NCBI RefSeq assembly: GCF_003063645.1
Contig: NZ_NESJ01000003.1
Location: 1-64,000, forward strand
Length of the DNA stretch: 64,000 nt
Source of the DNA: Limnohabitans sp. 2KL-51
GTDB lineage: Bacteria; Pseudomonadota; Gammaproteobacteria; Burkholderiales; Burkholderiaceae_C
Direction of reading: 5' to 3'
Shown here: positions 50,872 to 60,066 of the stretch, one piece after another
Numbering within the stretch: the first letter of the stretch is position 1
Layout of the letters: the number at the start of each line of letters is the position of its first letter
The notes under the pieces: generated by a model
Told to the model about the DNA's origin: nothing
Databases searched by the model: none
What the model saw: only the letters and a program-made list of their open reading frames with translations
Translations under genes and position numbers: made by a program

Positions 50872-52863
50872 CTACTCAGGCAGCTGAAAACTGCTAATAG
50901 GTGGCAAAGGCTCCAGCACAGCAAAGCCACGGTCAAAGGTGTCGAGCAGCATCAGGAATTCCTCAAAAATTTCTCGCGGGCCTTGCAGCTGTATGCGTCC
51001 GCTGTCCAGCGCATCTGCAAAACTCAGCTGCTCGAGAGAAATGTCATCGAGTGTCGCGCGGCTCAGGCGCAATTGGACATCCACTTTGCCAACAGGTTCT
51101 TCGCAGGCATGGCGCAACACACCATTCGACAGTGTCAGCACATGGCTGGCGTCTGGTTCGCTGAAAAGCCAATGCATCACCAGGCAATGCCGCGCTGCGC
51201 GAGGTCCGTTCAGGCGCATGGCCAAATAATCAAAATAATGCAATAGGGGCAGCGCACGGATCATGTCGCGGCTGGCAGCCATCCCAGATGCCAAGCGCGG
51301 CGGCCCATGGCGCAGCTCCCGGGCGCCTTGCAGGTAAGCATTACGCCAGGTGGATGACTCGGTCTGATAACCCAGTTGTTCCATGGCTTGGGCGCACAGT
51401 CGCCGCGCTTCGGCGCAAGACGGATCCACCCACACAATTCGGGCACAGACATCGGCCACCCAACGGTATTCACCCGCAGCCAAGTCGGCACGTGCCTTGC
51501 TCAATACGACGTCCACGCCGCCCATGTAATCGATGGTCTTGCGCGCCTGTGCTTCACGCGGTAACGGGTCCAGGAATGCCGGGTGGCCTTCATAGGCACC
51601 CAGGTAGCGCTGGTACACGGCCTTCACGTTGTGCTTGAGGTGACCATAAAAGCTGTGTGTTGACCAATCCTGTTGGAGTGCCTCTGGCAAGCGAATGGCT
51701 TCGGCGATGTCGCCCCCCGTGTGTCCGTGGTTCATCAACCGCAATGTCTGGTCATGCACGAACTTGTAAAGATCGTGCTGGCGCAACAGATACTCGCCCA
51801 TGGACTGACTGCCCCAAACTGGCCAATGGTGCTGAGCAATCAGCACATCGCTGTGAGCAGCATACCGTTGGCGTGCACCTACCAAATAGCTCGCCCAGGC
51901 ACGGGCATCGCGCACCTGGGCTCCGCGCAGGGGCAGCAGGTTGTGAAAGTTGTGGCTGGTGATTTCGGCCATGTTGAGCACACGCAGGCCAGGGTGGTGG
52001 ATGATCATCTCGGCTGGGGCTTCAGCCCCAGGTGTCAACTCGAACACACATTCGATGCCATCCACGTCGAAACTCTCTACCGGTTGGGTGATCAGCCGAT
52101 TGGGTGCAATCAGTGTGACGGTCCCAGCTGAGACCGCCTTGCCCAATCCCGCATCCACCTGACCAAGCTCACCGCGAGGTAACAATGCGCCGTACTGAAA
52201 CAAGGCACGCCGTGTCATGGCATTGCCTGCCATCACGGTTTCGCTGATGGCGTCATCCATGAAGCCCACAGGTGCAATCACCTGAACTCGGCCGGCTATG
52301 ACATCGGCCTCGTCGATGACGCCACGCACGCCGCCAAAATGGTCCACATGGCTGTGTGTATAAACCACCGCCACCACCGGCCGTTGTGGCCGATGCTGGT
52401 GGTACAAGGCCAGCGCCGCAGCGGCCACCTGGGTCGACGTGAGCGGGTCAATGATGATGAGTCCGGTGTCACCTTCCAGAATGGTCATGTTGGCCAGATC
52501 CATGCCGCGAACTTGGTAAACACGGTCACAGACCTTGAACAAGCCGGTGACCATATTGAGGCGGGCATGTCGCCACAGACCGGGGTGCACACTGTCGGGC
52601 GCCTGCTCATTAGCCAGGAAACCATAGGCCTGCAGGTTCCAGACCGGGCGGCCGTTGGGGCGCAGAACGCCTTCGGGCGGCAAGGGTGCGACCAGTCCCC
52701 GACGCGCATCGTCAAACGCACGGTCATCGTGCAAGGGCAAATGCAGCCGCTGGGCGGCTTGGCAGGCACGGGTGTGCATCGAGGCCGGTTGAGGATCTTC
52801 TGTCGCCAGGTTTTTTGCAGGCTTACGAGCAGGTGTGTCAGAGGTCATGCGTTGAAGCGACAA
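50872..52863 (-). CDS. Alkylsulfatase-like metallo-beta-lactamase-fold protein (SdsA/BDS1 type)
   Basis: 663 residues, no clear signal peptide. The N-terminal region has the family's NLQAYGFLANEQAPDSVHPG. The MBL zinc motif is VVYTHSHVDHFGGVRGV, with a further Glu/His set in MIIHHPGLRVLNMAEITSHN and LIAQHHWPVWG. A dimerisation-type region and a C-terminal sterol-carrier-like domain (about 540-650, ALPLLHYFDYLAMRLNGPRA) follow. SdsA-type enzymes cleave alkyl sulfates to alcohols, which would feed the neighbouring alcohol dehydrogenases. Most family members carry a signal peptide; its apparent absence here is odd. Confidence 0.85.
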   Translation of the reverse strand: MSLQRMTSDTPARKPAKNLATEDPQPASMHTRACQAAQRLHLPLHDDRAFDDARRGLVAPLPPEGVLRPNGRPVWNLQAYGFLANEQAPDSVHPGLWRHARLNMVTGLFKVCDRVYQVRGMDLANMTILEGDTGLIIIDPLTSTQVAAAALALYHQHRPQRPVVAVVYTHSHVDHFGGVRGVIDEADVIAGRVQVIAPVGFMDDAISETVMAGNAMTRRALFQYGALLPRGELGQVDAGLGKAVSAGTVTLIAPNRLITQPVESFDVDGIECVFELTPGAEAPAEMIIHHPGLRVLNMAEITSHNFHNLLPLRGAQVRDARAWASYLVGARQRYAAHSDVLIAQHHWPVWGSQSMGEYLLRQHDLYKFVHDQTLRLMNHGHTGGDIAEAIRLPEALQQDWSTHSFYGHLKHNVKAVYQRYLGAYEGHPAFLDPLPREAQARKTIDYMGGVDVVLSKARADLAAGEYRWVADVCARIVWVDPSCAEARRLCAQAMEQLGYQTESSTWRNAYLQGARELRHGPPRLASGMAASRDMIRALPLLHYFDYLAMRLNGPRAARHCLVMHWLFSEPDASHVLTLSNGVLRHACEEPVGKVDVQLRLSRATLDDISLEQLSFADALDSGRIQLQGPREIFEEFLMLLDTFDRGFAVLEPLPPISSFQLPE

Positions 52864-53001
52864 TACGTCGCGATGGGTGACGAAGTTTGGCCATTAAAAA
52901 TGGATACGAATCAGGCCCTTGGCGAACCCATTGCGATCGCATGATGAGCGAGCCGATTGGAATCAAACACATGGTTTTCCCTTGGTTCTTAAAACTGGTG
53001 C

Positions 53002-53031
53002 TTGACAAGTGCTGCCAGGCGGAATTATTGT
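53002..53031 (+). promoter_or_regulatory. Candidate promoter of the TetR-ADH operon
   Basis: TTGACA at 53002-53007 with ATTATT (53024-53029, 16-bp spacer) or TATTGT (53026-53031, 18-bp spacer). It is about 100 bp upstream of the TetR start, in the region divergent to the alkylsulfatase gene. Confidence 0.35.
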
Positions 53032-53128
53032 GAACCCAAATTCATGTTCTGTATTTTGCTTTTGAAAGCCGCACTTGTCCACCCTTCCATCGACTGCCTC
53101 AGCAACGTCTAGAAAATCAGCTTCAAAC

Positions 53129-53857
53129 ATGGAGAAAAAACCCATAGAGGCTGTCGTCAAGGCCTTTCCAGCCAAGCAACAAAGGTCCGAGCAAACCCAC
53201 GAAAAGTTGCTGCAGTCAGGTCTCGATTTGTTGCGCGATGGGGTTTTTGATGACATTTCCATTGCGCAAATTGCGGCCCGAGCAGGATGCGCTGTGGGTT
53301 CCTTTTATCTGAGATTTCGCAACAAAGAGGCTTTTTTCAAATTTCTCATTGAAAGCATCAGCGAAACCTTAGAAGCAGACCTGCACGCTAATCTCACCCC
53401 AGAAAGCATCAAAGAACTCAACTTGGCACAAACGGTGCGTCACTGTGTGGACCATTACGTGGAGACCAACCGACAGTACGAAAGCATCATTCGTGCGGCC
53501 GTGCAATACAGCATCAATGACAGCGATGACTGGCAACCCGTAAGGGACAACGGGCTAAAGCTGCACGATCATTACATTGATTTGATCCTCAGTAAATCAA
53601 GAAAATCAAACCAAGAAGAAGTCCGGCAACAACTGATCGTCGGCTTACAAATCATCAGTGGACATTTGGTCAATAGCATTACCCACCCGATCAACCGCTT
53701 ACCCCTGCATGACCCTAACCTCAGCCATTGGCTGTTTGAAGTGGTCATGCACTGCTTAAAGGTCAAGCCGCCAGAACCCGCCATGTCACAGCAAAAAAAG
53801 GGGCATTTGCGGACCGCATCCCCAGCGAAAAAAACCATCATCAAAAGGAGCAAATAA
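53129..53857 (+). CDS. TetR-family transcriptional regulator
   Basis: 242 residues from ATG 53129; a TTG at 53075 would add 18 Ser/Thr-rich residues. HTH: DDISIAQIAARAGCAVGSFY followed by LRFRNKEAFFKFLIESI. The C-terminal ligand domain is all-helical and ends in a Lys-rich tail. It is one base upstream of the alcohol dehydrogenase gene and heads the hydroxylation operon, so it is probably an autoregulated repressor released by a pathway substrate. Confidence 0.85.
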   Translation: MEKKPIEAVVKAFPAKQQRSEQTHEKLLQSGLDLLRDGVFDDISIAQIAARAGCAVGSFYLRFRNKEAFFKFLIESISETLEADLHANLTPESIKELNLAQTVRHCVDHYVETNRQYESIIRAAVQYSINDSDDWQPVRDNGLKLHDHYIDLILSKSRKSNQEEVRQQLIVGLQIISGHLVNSITHPINRLPLHDPNLSHWLFEVVMHCLKVKPPEPAMSQQKKGHLRTASPAKKTIIKRSK

Positions 53858-53858
53858 A

Positions 53859-54941
53859 TTGAAAGCCGCCGTATTTCATGGCCCAGGTCAGCCCATGACC
53901 ATCGAGAACATCGAGATCGAAAAACCCAAGCGCAACGAGGTTTTGGTGCGCACCCGTGTCAGCGGTCTGTGCCACAGCGACTTGCATTTCATCGAAGGCA
54001 AATACCCCACGCCAGTGCCCGCTGTGCTCGGCCATGAAGCTGCAGGGGTGGTGGAAGCTGTGGGGGAGGACGTTACCCACGTGAAGCCAGGCGATCATGT
54101 GGTCACCTGCTTGTCGGTGTTCTGCGGCCATTGTGAGTATTGCGTGACGGGCCACCAAACACTTTGCAGCAACACCGCCGTCAAGATGCCGCCCGGCTTG
54201 GCCAAACGCCTGCGCTGGAAGGGGGATCACCTCAACCAATTCCTCAATCTCTCGACTTTTGCTGAGCAAATGCTGGTGCATGAAAACGCATTGGTCAAAA
54301 TCCGCGAAGACATGCCTTTGGACTTGGCGGCACTGCTGGGTTGCGGGGTTCTGACAGGTTATGGCTCGGTGGTGCACAGCGCACAACTGGAGCCTGGCAC
54401 CACGGTGGCTGTGCTCGGTTGCGGCGGCGTGGGCCTGTCCACCATTCATGCGGCTCATCTTGCTGGCGCAGCCAGGATCATCGCCATTGACATCGATCCG
54501 GCCAAACTGGAGATGGCCAAGATTTTTGGTGCTACCGATGGCATGGATGCCAAAGACCCGGATATGGCAGCCAAGATTATCGAGATGACCCAGGGCGGCG
54601 TGCATTACGCATTCGAATGCATCGGTCTGAAGTCCACCACTGAAGCTTCATTTGCGATGCTGCGCCCTCGCGGTTTGTCCACCATTGTGGGCATGATCCC
54701 GTTGGGTACCAAGATCGAGTTGCACGGCTTTGACTTTCTACGCGAGCGTCGCATTCAAGGCACGATGATGGGCTCGAACCACTTCCGACTTGATATCCCC
54801 CGCTTGGTGGAATTTCACATGCAGGGCCGAATGAAACTCGACCAGCTGGTTTCGAACCGACTCAAGCTGGAGCAGATCAACGACGGTTTTTCTGCTCTTC
54901 AGCGAGGCGGTATCGCTCGCAATGTGATCGTCTTTGTCTGA
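53859..54941 (+). CDS. Zinc-dependent alcohol dehydrogenase (MDR family)
   Basis: 360 residues from TTG 53859, the first codon of the standard N-terminus (MKAAVFHGPGQPM). Catalytic zinc ligands: Cys in GLCHSDLHF and GHEAAGVVEAVGEDV; structural zinc Cys in CGHCEYCVTGHQTLC. The NAD fold is VAVLGCGGVGLSTIHAAHL. It oxidises the primary or secondary alcohol made by the P450 or released by the sulfatase. Translationally coupled to the following SDR gene (TGATG). Confidence 0.88.
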   Translation: MKAAVFHGPGQPMTIENIEIEKPKRNEVLVRTRVSGLCHSDLHFIEGKYPTPVPAVLGHEAAGVVEAVGEDVTHVKPGDHVVTCLSVFCGHCEYCVTGHQTLCSNTAVKMPPGLAKRLRWKGDHLNQFLNLSTFAEQMLVHENALVKIREDMPLDLAALLGCGVLTGYGSVVHSAQLEPGTTVAVLGCGGVGLSTIHAAHLAGAARIIAIDIDPAKLEMAKIFGATDGMDAKDPDMAAKIIEMTQGGVHYAFECIGLKSTTEASFAMLRPRGLSTIVGMIPLGTKIELHGFDFLRERRIQGTMMGSNHFRLDIPRLVEFHMQGRMKLDQLVSNRLKLEQINDGFSALQRGGIARNVIVFV

Positions 54942-54952
54942 TGGAGCGAGCC

Positions 54953-55825
54953 ATGAAACGATTGCAGAACAAAGTCGCCGTGATCACTGGCGCCTGCTCG
55001 GGCATTGGGTTGGCCACCACCGAGCTGTTTCTTTCTGAAGGTGCCCAAGTGGTGGCGGCAGACGTTCAGGACGAGGTAGGCCAGCAACTGCAAGAGAAAT
55101 ATGCAGGTCAGCTGCATTTTGCGCATTGCGATGTGACCCAGCTCGATGAGTTGCGCGCCGCCATCGACAGTGCCGCCAAGCATTTTGGTGGGCTGGACAT
55201 CCTGTTCAGCAACGCAGGCCGTATCGGCACCATGGGTGGCGTTCAAGCTTTCAATGCCGAGGCTTGGGATAGCACCCAAAACCTTTTGTTGCGATCTGTC
55301 GCGGCAGGCACCAGCTACGCCGTGCCCCACATGATCAAGCGCGGCGCAGGCGCCATCGTCAACACATCGTCCATCTCTGCGTTGCAGGCTGGCTACGCCC
55401 CATTGGCCTATTCGGTGGCCAAGGCGGGAGTGCTGCATTACACGCAAGTGGCAGCGGCCGAACTCTGCGCCTTAAATATCCGCATCAACGCTGTGGTTCC
55501 GGGATTCATTGCCACGCGCATCTTCGGTGGGCTTTTTGGCATGGACCAACAGGCCTCGCAAGACTTGGCCAAGCGTGTGAGTGACCACAGCAGCAGCGCC
55601 AATCCGATTGGCCGTGCCGGTCAGCCGCAAGACATTGCCGAGGCCGCTCTTTATCTGGCCAGTGATGCCGCCCGCTTTGTCACTGGCACCCACATCACTG
55701 TGGATGGCGGGATCACCATCGGCCCCCGCCACAGCTGGGATCCTCAGACAACCAGCCCCATGAGCCAAGCACTCGGCGTGTCACGCGAGCAGATCGAAGC
55801 CATGCGCAAGTCAGCCGATTCCTGA
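54953..55825 (+). CDS. SDR-family alcohol/ketone dehydrogenase
   Basis: 290 residues from ATG 54953 (GGAG seven bases upstream; ATG 54941 overlaps the ADH stop). Cofactor motif VAVITGACSGIGLA; NAG motif in FSNAGRIG; Ser in IVNTSSISALQ; YxxxK as LAYSVAKAG; NAVVPGFIATRIFGG. Full classical active site, so likely active. In this operon it would oxidise a secondary alcohol to a ketone, the substrate of the Baeyer-Villiger enzyme encoded three genes on. Confidence 0.88.
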   Translation: MKRLQNKVAVITGACSGIGLATTELFLSEGAQVVAADVQDEVGQQLQEKYAGQLHFAHCDVTQLDELRAAIDSAAKHFGGLDILFSNAGRIGTMGGVQAFNAEAWDSTQNLLLRSVAAGTSYAVPHMIKRGAGAIVNTSSISALQAGYAPLAYSVAKAGVLHYTQVAAAELCALNIRINAVVPGFIATRIFGGLFGMDQQASQDLAKRVSDHSSSANPIGRAGQPQDIAEAALYLASDAARFVTGTHITVDGGITIGPRHSWDPQTTSPMSQALGVSREQIEAMRKSADS

Positions 55826-55854
55826 ATTTCGATTTTCCAGAAAGATTTTTGTCC

Positions 55855-56175
55855 ATGTCACAAGTTCATTTCATCAGCTTTGACGGTATTCGCCGCAGCG
55901 TTGAGACCCCGATTGGCGAGAACCTGATGCGCGCTGCCACCGATAACGCTGTGCCTGGCATCGATGGCGATTGCGGCGGCCAGTGCGCTTGCGCCACTTG
56001 TCACGTTTACGTGTCCGGGCCCTGGGCAGAGCGGCTGCCCATCATGCGCACCAATGAGAACGATATTTTGGAATTCACCAACGAGCGCAAGGAATCTTCC
56101 CGACTGGCCTGCCAGATCGTCATGACGGCCGAGCTTGACGGCATCGAAGTCCATATGCCCGAAGGCCAACACTGA
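55855..56175 (+). CDS. [2Fe-2S] ferredoxin, adrenodoxin/P450-type
   Basis: 106 residues. Cluster ligands: Cys residues in DGDCGGQCACATCHVYV and SSRLACQIVM, giving the vertebrate-type spacing C-x5-C-x2-C and a distant Cys. The C-terminus DGIEVHMPEGQH is typical of bacterial P450 ferredoxins. It feeds electrons to the next gene product, the P450. No ferredoxin reductase is encoded in the window, so electrons must come from one elsewhere. Confidence 0.9.
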   Translation: MSQVHFISFDGIRRSVETPIGENLMRAATDNAVPGIDGDCGGQCACATCHVYVSGPWAERLPIMRTNENDILEFTNERKESSRLACQIVMTAELDGIEVHMPEGQH

Positions 56176-56203
56176 AGCTGTCGATGAACCGAAAGAAAAC
56201 CAC

Positions 56204-57466
56204 ATGAAACTGTCACAAGCCGAAATTCAGGCTTCAGCCCGTGCCGAAGCCTTTGCCATGCCGATCGAGCAGATCGACCCCGGATCACCTGCTTATTTTG
56301 AGAACGACACCGTTGTTCATTATTTCGAACGCCTTCGTCGTGATGATCCTGTCCACCACTGCGACAGCGCTTTGTACGGACCGTATTGGTCGGTGACCCG
56401 TTTCCAGGACATCATGCAGGTGGACACCAACCACGGCATTTACTCTTCAGACTGGACAAATGGTGGGATTGCCATCACCGAACCACCACCGGGTGAAGCG
56501 AAGTTGCAGATGTTCATCGCCATGGACCCTCCGCGCCATGACGTACAACGCAAGGCAGTTCAGCCCATTGTCGCGCCGGGCAACCTGGCCAACATGCAGA
56601 ACCTCATTCGAGAGCGGACCTGCAAAGTTCTCGACGGCCTGCCTCGTGGCGAGACCTTCAATTGGGTAGAGCATGTGTCTATCGAGCTCACCACTTTGAT
56701 GCTGGCGACTCTTTTTGACTTTCCGATCGAGGACCGTCACCTGTTGACGCACTGGTCAGATGTGGCCACCGCCAACAAGGATGTGGACCCCAACGCGCCA
56801 ACGCGTGAAGAACGCCTGGCTGAATTGCAAAAGATGGCGGCTTATTTCACCCGCCTGTGGAATGAACGCGTCAACTCAAGTCCAGGATCCGACCTGATTT
56901 CCATGATGGCCCACAACCCGGAAACCCGGAACATGTCTCCGCAGGAATTCATGGGCAATCTGGTGTTGCTGATCGTGGGTGGTAACGACACCACTCGCAA
57001 CTCGATGACCGGAGGCCTGCTGGCCCTGCACAACAACCCGGCCGAATGGGACAAGCTGCGAAACAATCCAGCCTTGGTGGACAACATGGTCTCGGAAATC
57101 ATTCGCTGGCAGACACCGCTGGCCCACATGCGCCGCACAGCCTTGCAAGACACAGAACTGGGCGGCAAACAGATCAAAAAAGGCGACAAGGTGGTGATGT
57201 GGTACCTCTCGGGCAACCGCGACGAGGAAGCCATTCCCAACGCGAGCCAGTTCATCATTGATCGGCCACGTGCACGCCAACACTTGTCTTTTGGCTTTGG
57301 CATCCACCGCTGTGTGGGGAACCGCTTGGCAGAGATGCAACTGCGGATCCTGTGGGAAGAAATTCACAAGCGCTTTCCCGTCATTGAAGTCGTGGCCGAC
57401 CCGGTGCGAGTGCGTTCGCCCTTTGTGCGTGGCTTCACCGAACTCATGGTGCGCATACCCACATGA
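56204..57466 (+). CDS. Cytochrome P450, CYP153-like
   Basis: 420 residues from ATG 56204. Heme-binding loop LSFGFGIHRCVGNRLAE. I-helix LLIVGGNDTTRNSMTGG, and C-terminal IEVVADPVRVRSPFVRGFTE, all in CYP153 style; K-helix SEIIRWQTPLAHMRR. CYP153 enzymes hydroxylate linear or cyclic alkanes and related compounds. Ends in ATGA overlap with the Baeyer-Villiger gene, so the two products are made together. Family placement is by motif reading. Confidence 0.85.
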   Translation: MKLSQAEIQASARAEAFAMPIEQIDPGSPAYFENDTVVHYFERLRRDDPVHHCDSALYGPYWSVTRFQDIMQVDTNHGIYSSDWTNGGIAITEPPPGEAKLQMFIAMDPPRHDVQRKAVQPIVAPGNLANMQNLIRERTCKVLDGLPRGETFNWVEHVSIELTTLMLATLFDFPIEDRHLLTHWSDVATANKDVDPNAPTREERLAELQKMAAYFTRLWNERVNSSPGSDLISMMAHNPETRNMSPQEFMGNLVLLIVGGNDTTRNSMTGGLLALHNNPAEWDKLRNNPALVDNMVSEIIRWQTPLAHMRRTALQDTELGGKQIKKGDKVVMWYLSGNRDEEAIPNASQFIIDRPRARQHLSFGFGIHRCVGNRLAEMQLRILWEEIHKRFPVIEVVADPVRVRSPFVRGFTELMVRIPT

Positions 57467-58968
57467 GCGAGGCGCCTGACATGAAGCCGTTGCCCGAGCA
57501 ATTGGATGTGCTGATCATCGGCGCCGGTATTTCTGGCGTCGGTGCTGCCTGCCACCTGCAGCAACAGTGCCCGGACAAACGTTTTGCGTTGGTCGAGGCC
57601 CAGGCCAGTTTCGGCGGCACATGGCGGACTCACAACTATCCCGGCATTCGCTCCGACAGCGATCTTTTCACCTTTGGCTACCGATTCAAGCCGTGGCGCG
57701 GCAACCCGATCGCCAGTGGCGATCAGATCTTGAACTACATGAACGAGGTCATCGACGAATACGACTTGACTGCGCGGATCCATTACCGAAACCGTGTGAC
57801 CTCGGCCCGGTGGTCTTCTGTCGACGCCCGCTGGCATGTCGAGATCCTGCACACGCCACAAGAAGGCAAGCCTGTCATCCGCCAAGTGCGCTGTCAGTTT
57901 TTATGGATGTGTCAGGGTTACTACAGTCACGCCGCGGGTTACACGCCGGAATGGTCCGGTATGAATGACTTTGCCGGTCGCATCGTCCACCCGCAACAAT
58001 GGCCGAGAGACCTCGACCTGACCGGTCAGCGTGTGGTGGTGATCGGTTCTGGCGCGACCGCCGCAACACTGGTACCTTCCCTGGCGGGCCGCTGTGCGCA
58101 TGTGACCATGCTGCAGCGATCACCCACTTGGTTTGCAACTGGGCGCAACGCCAATGAACTGGCCGACACGCTGCGCGCACTGGACATACCGCACGAATGG
58201 ACCCATGAAATCGTGCGCCGCAAAGTGCTTTTTGACCAAGCTCACATCCAGCGGCGATGTGTGCAAGAGCCCGAGACTGTGGCGGCTGAACTGCTCGCCG
58301 CAGCCAGAGAGGCACTCGGCCCCGAACACGCACACTTAGTCGATGTCCATTTCAAGCCGACCTATCGTCCATGGCAACAGCGTTTGGCCTTTGTGCCCGA
58401 TGGCGACCTTTTCAAAGCGATACGTCATGGGCAGGCCAGTATTCAAACTGGTTCGATTGAGCGCTTCGTGCCAGAAGGCATTCGCCTGAGCAACGGTGAG
58501 ACTGTGCCCGCCGATGTGATTGTGACTGCCACAGGTTTTAACCTGAACGTATTGGGTGACATTGATTTCCAGATCGATGGCAAGCCGCTGGACTTTGCGG
58601 GCAGCGTCACTTGGCGCGGCGCCATGTTCACAGGCTTGCCCAATTTATTGTGGGTGTTCGGCTATTTCCGTGCCAGTTGGACGCTGCGCGCCGACTTGCT
58701 GGCCGACTTTTTCTGCAAGCTTGTGAAGCACATGGACCAACACGAATTGCGCAGTGTGGTGCCAGCGATTCGACCTGAAGACCAAGACATGACCTTGAGC
58801 CCCTGGGTGCGGCCCGACAACTTCAATCCCGGTTACCTGGCCCGAGGCATGCATCAGTTGCCACGCCAAGGTGATCGTGCACCCTGGTTGCACCTGCAAG
58901 ACTATTCGACCGACAAGAACGATCTTCCAGTGGCCGCACTCGATGACGGCTCTTTGATTTTTACCTGA
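57463..58968 (+). CDS. Type I Baeyer-Villiger flavin monooxygenase
   Basis: 501 residues. First FAD motif VLIIGAGISGVGAACHL, with FGGTWRTHNYPGIRSDSD. The BVMO fingerprint is exact: FAGRIVHPQQWP. The second nucleotide fold is VVVIGSGATAATLVPSL; a further motif VTATGFNLNVLGD lies near the C-terminus. It inserts oxygen beside a ketone to make an ester or lactone. Its position after the P450, ADH and SDR genes matches a hydrocarbon-to-ketone-to-ester sequence. Overlaps the P450 stop. Confidence 0.9.
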   Translation: MSEAPDMKPLPEQLDVLIIGAGISGVGAACHLQQQCPDKRFALVEAQASFGGTWRTHNYPGIRSDSDLFTFGYRFKPWRGNPIASGDQILNYMNEVIDEYDLTARIHYRNRVTSARWSSVDARWHVEILHTPQEGKPVIRQVRCQFLWMCQGYYSHAAGYTPEWSGMNDFAGRIVHPQQWPRDLDLTGQRVVVIGSGATAATLVPSLAGRCAHVTMLQRSPTWFATGRNANELADTLRALDIPHEWTHEIVRRKVLFDQAHIQRRCVQEPETVAAELLAAAREALGPEHAHLVDVHFKPTYRPWQQRLAFVPDGDLFKAIRHGQASIQTGSIERFVPEGIRLSNGETVPADVIVTATGFNLNVLGDIDFQIDGKPLDFAGSVTWRGAMFTGLPNLLWVFGYFRASWTLRADLLADFFCKLVKHMDQHELRSVVPAIRPEDQDMTLSPWVRPDNFNPGYLARGMHQLPRQGDRAPWLHLQDYSTDKNDLPVAALDDGSLIFT

Positions 58969-59021
58969 TTTTTTCTCAACGCACCTAGAAAATTTTCACC
59001 ACAACAACCAGGAGACACTTC

Positions 59022-59993
59022 ATGACAAATGCATTGACACGCCGCCAGACTCTTCAAGCGTTGGGGGCCAGCTTGCTGCCGATGCCGCTGATTGCAGCAG
59101 CGCAAGCCGCTTTTCCAAACAAGCCCGTTCGAATCATCGTGCCGCTGCCTGCCAGCGGTGCAGCCGACGTGTCGGTGCGCATCTTGACAGAATTCATGCA
59201 ACAGCCTCTGGGCCAAAGCCTCGTGGTGGAGAACCGACCCGGTGGGATTTACCAAATCGGCATTCAGGCCATCACCAGCGCTCCAGCGGACGGTTACACC
59301 CTGATTCACCTCAATGCAACCATGTGTGCCGTACAGGCTTCGCTCAAACGCTTTGACATGCTCAAACAACTCATTCCCGTGGGGTTGATGGGCTCAACAG
59401 ATGCCATGCTTTGCATTGCCAACAATGCGCCATTCAAGACTGCACAAGAAATGGTTGCATGGGGCAAGGCCAACCCCGGCAAGCTCAACTATGGCTCCAC
59501 AGGTCCGGGCTCGATGGAGCATTTGAGCATGGTTAGCATCATGCAACGTGTAGGCATCACGGGTAACAACATTCCATTCAAAGGCGGTCCAGATGGTGCC
59601 TTGGCGCTGGCGCAAGGTGAGATCCAGGCTATGGCATTGCCAGCGCCACTGATCATTCAGTTCAGAGACAAAATCAGACCTGTGATTGCCCTGACGGAAC
59701 AACGGATTGGCTTCTTGCCTGATTTGCCCACCGCCAAAGAGCAGGGGCTGGATATCCCCACGGTGAATTACTGGGGTGGCCTAGCGGTCCCTGTTGGCAC
59801 CCCAACTGCTGTCGTCGAAACCCTTGAAAAAGCCATGAGCGTTGCCGTGAATAACCCGGCGCTGTCTCAGCGCTACACCCCATTGGGACTGAATGCACGA
59901 TTTGCAGGTGGTGCCGCATTCAAAACCATCATCGAACGTGACCTTCAGTGGTTGGGCGATGCAGTCAAGTCGGCCAATTTGCAATTGAGCTGA
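59022..59993 (+). CDS. Tripartite tricarboxylate transporter substrate-binding protein (Bug family)
   Basis: 323 residues. Signal MTNALTRRQTLQALGASLLP, ending Ala-Ala-Gln-Ala. Motifs: FPNKPVRIIVPLPASGAADV, VVENRPGGIYQIG, NYGSTGPGSMEHLSMV and VNYWGGLAVPVGTP. The GGSTD motif is replaced by SGAAD and the ring of PYKG is NIPFKGG, so the ligand site has diverged. 53 bp after the monooxygenase gene, in the same operon. Confidence 0.87.
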   Translation: MTNALTRRQTLQALGASLLPMPLIAAAQAAFPNKPVRIIVPLPASGAADVSVRILTEFMQQPLGQSLVVENRPGGIYQIGIQAITSAPADGYTLIHLNATMCAVQASLKRFDMLKQLIPVGLMGSTDAMLCIANNAPFKTAQEMVAWGKANPGKLNYGSTGPGSMEHLSMVSIMQRVGITGNNIPFKGGPDGALALAQGEIQAMALPAPLIIQFRDKIRPVIALTEQRIGFLPDLPTAKEQGLDIPTVNYWGGLAVPVGTPTAVVETLEKAMSVAVNNPALSQRYTPLGLNARFAGGAAFKTIIERDLQWLGDAVKSANLQLS

Positions 59994-60066
59994 TGCATTC
60001 AATCCAAGAGCGGGCCGGCCTATCGCTTGCCCGCTTAGTGGCTTCATCACGTACCCCTTGCATGCC

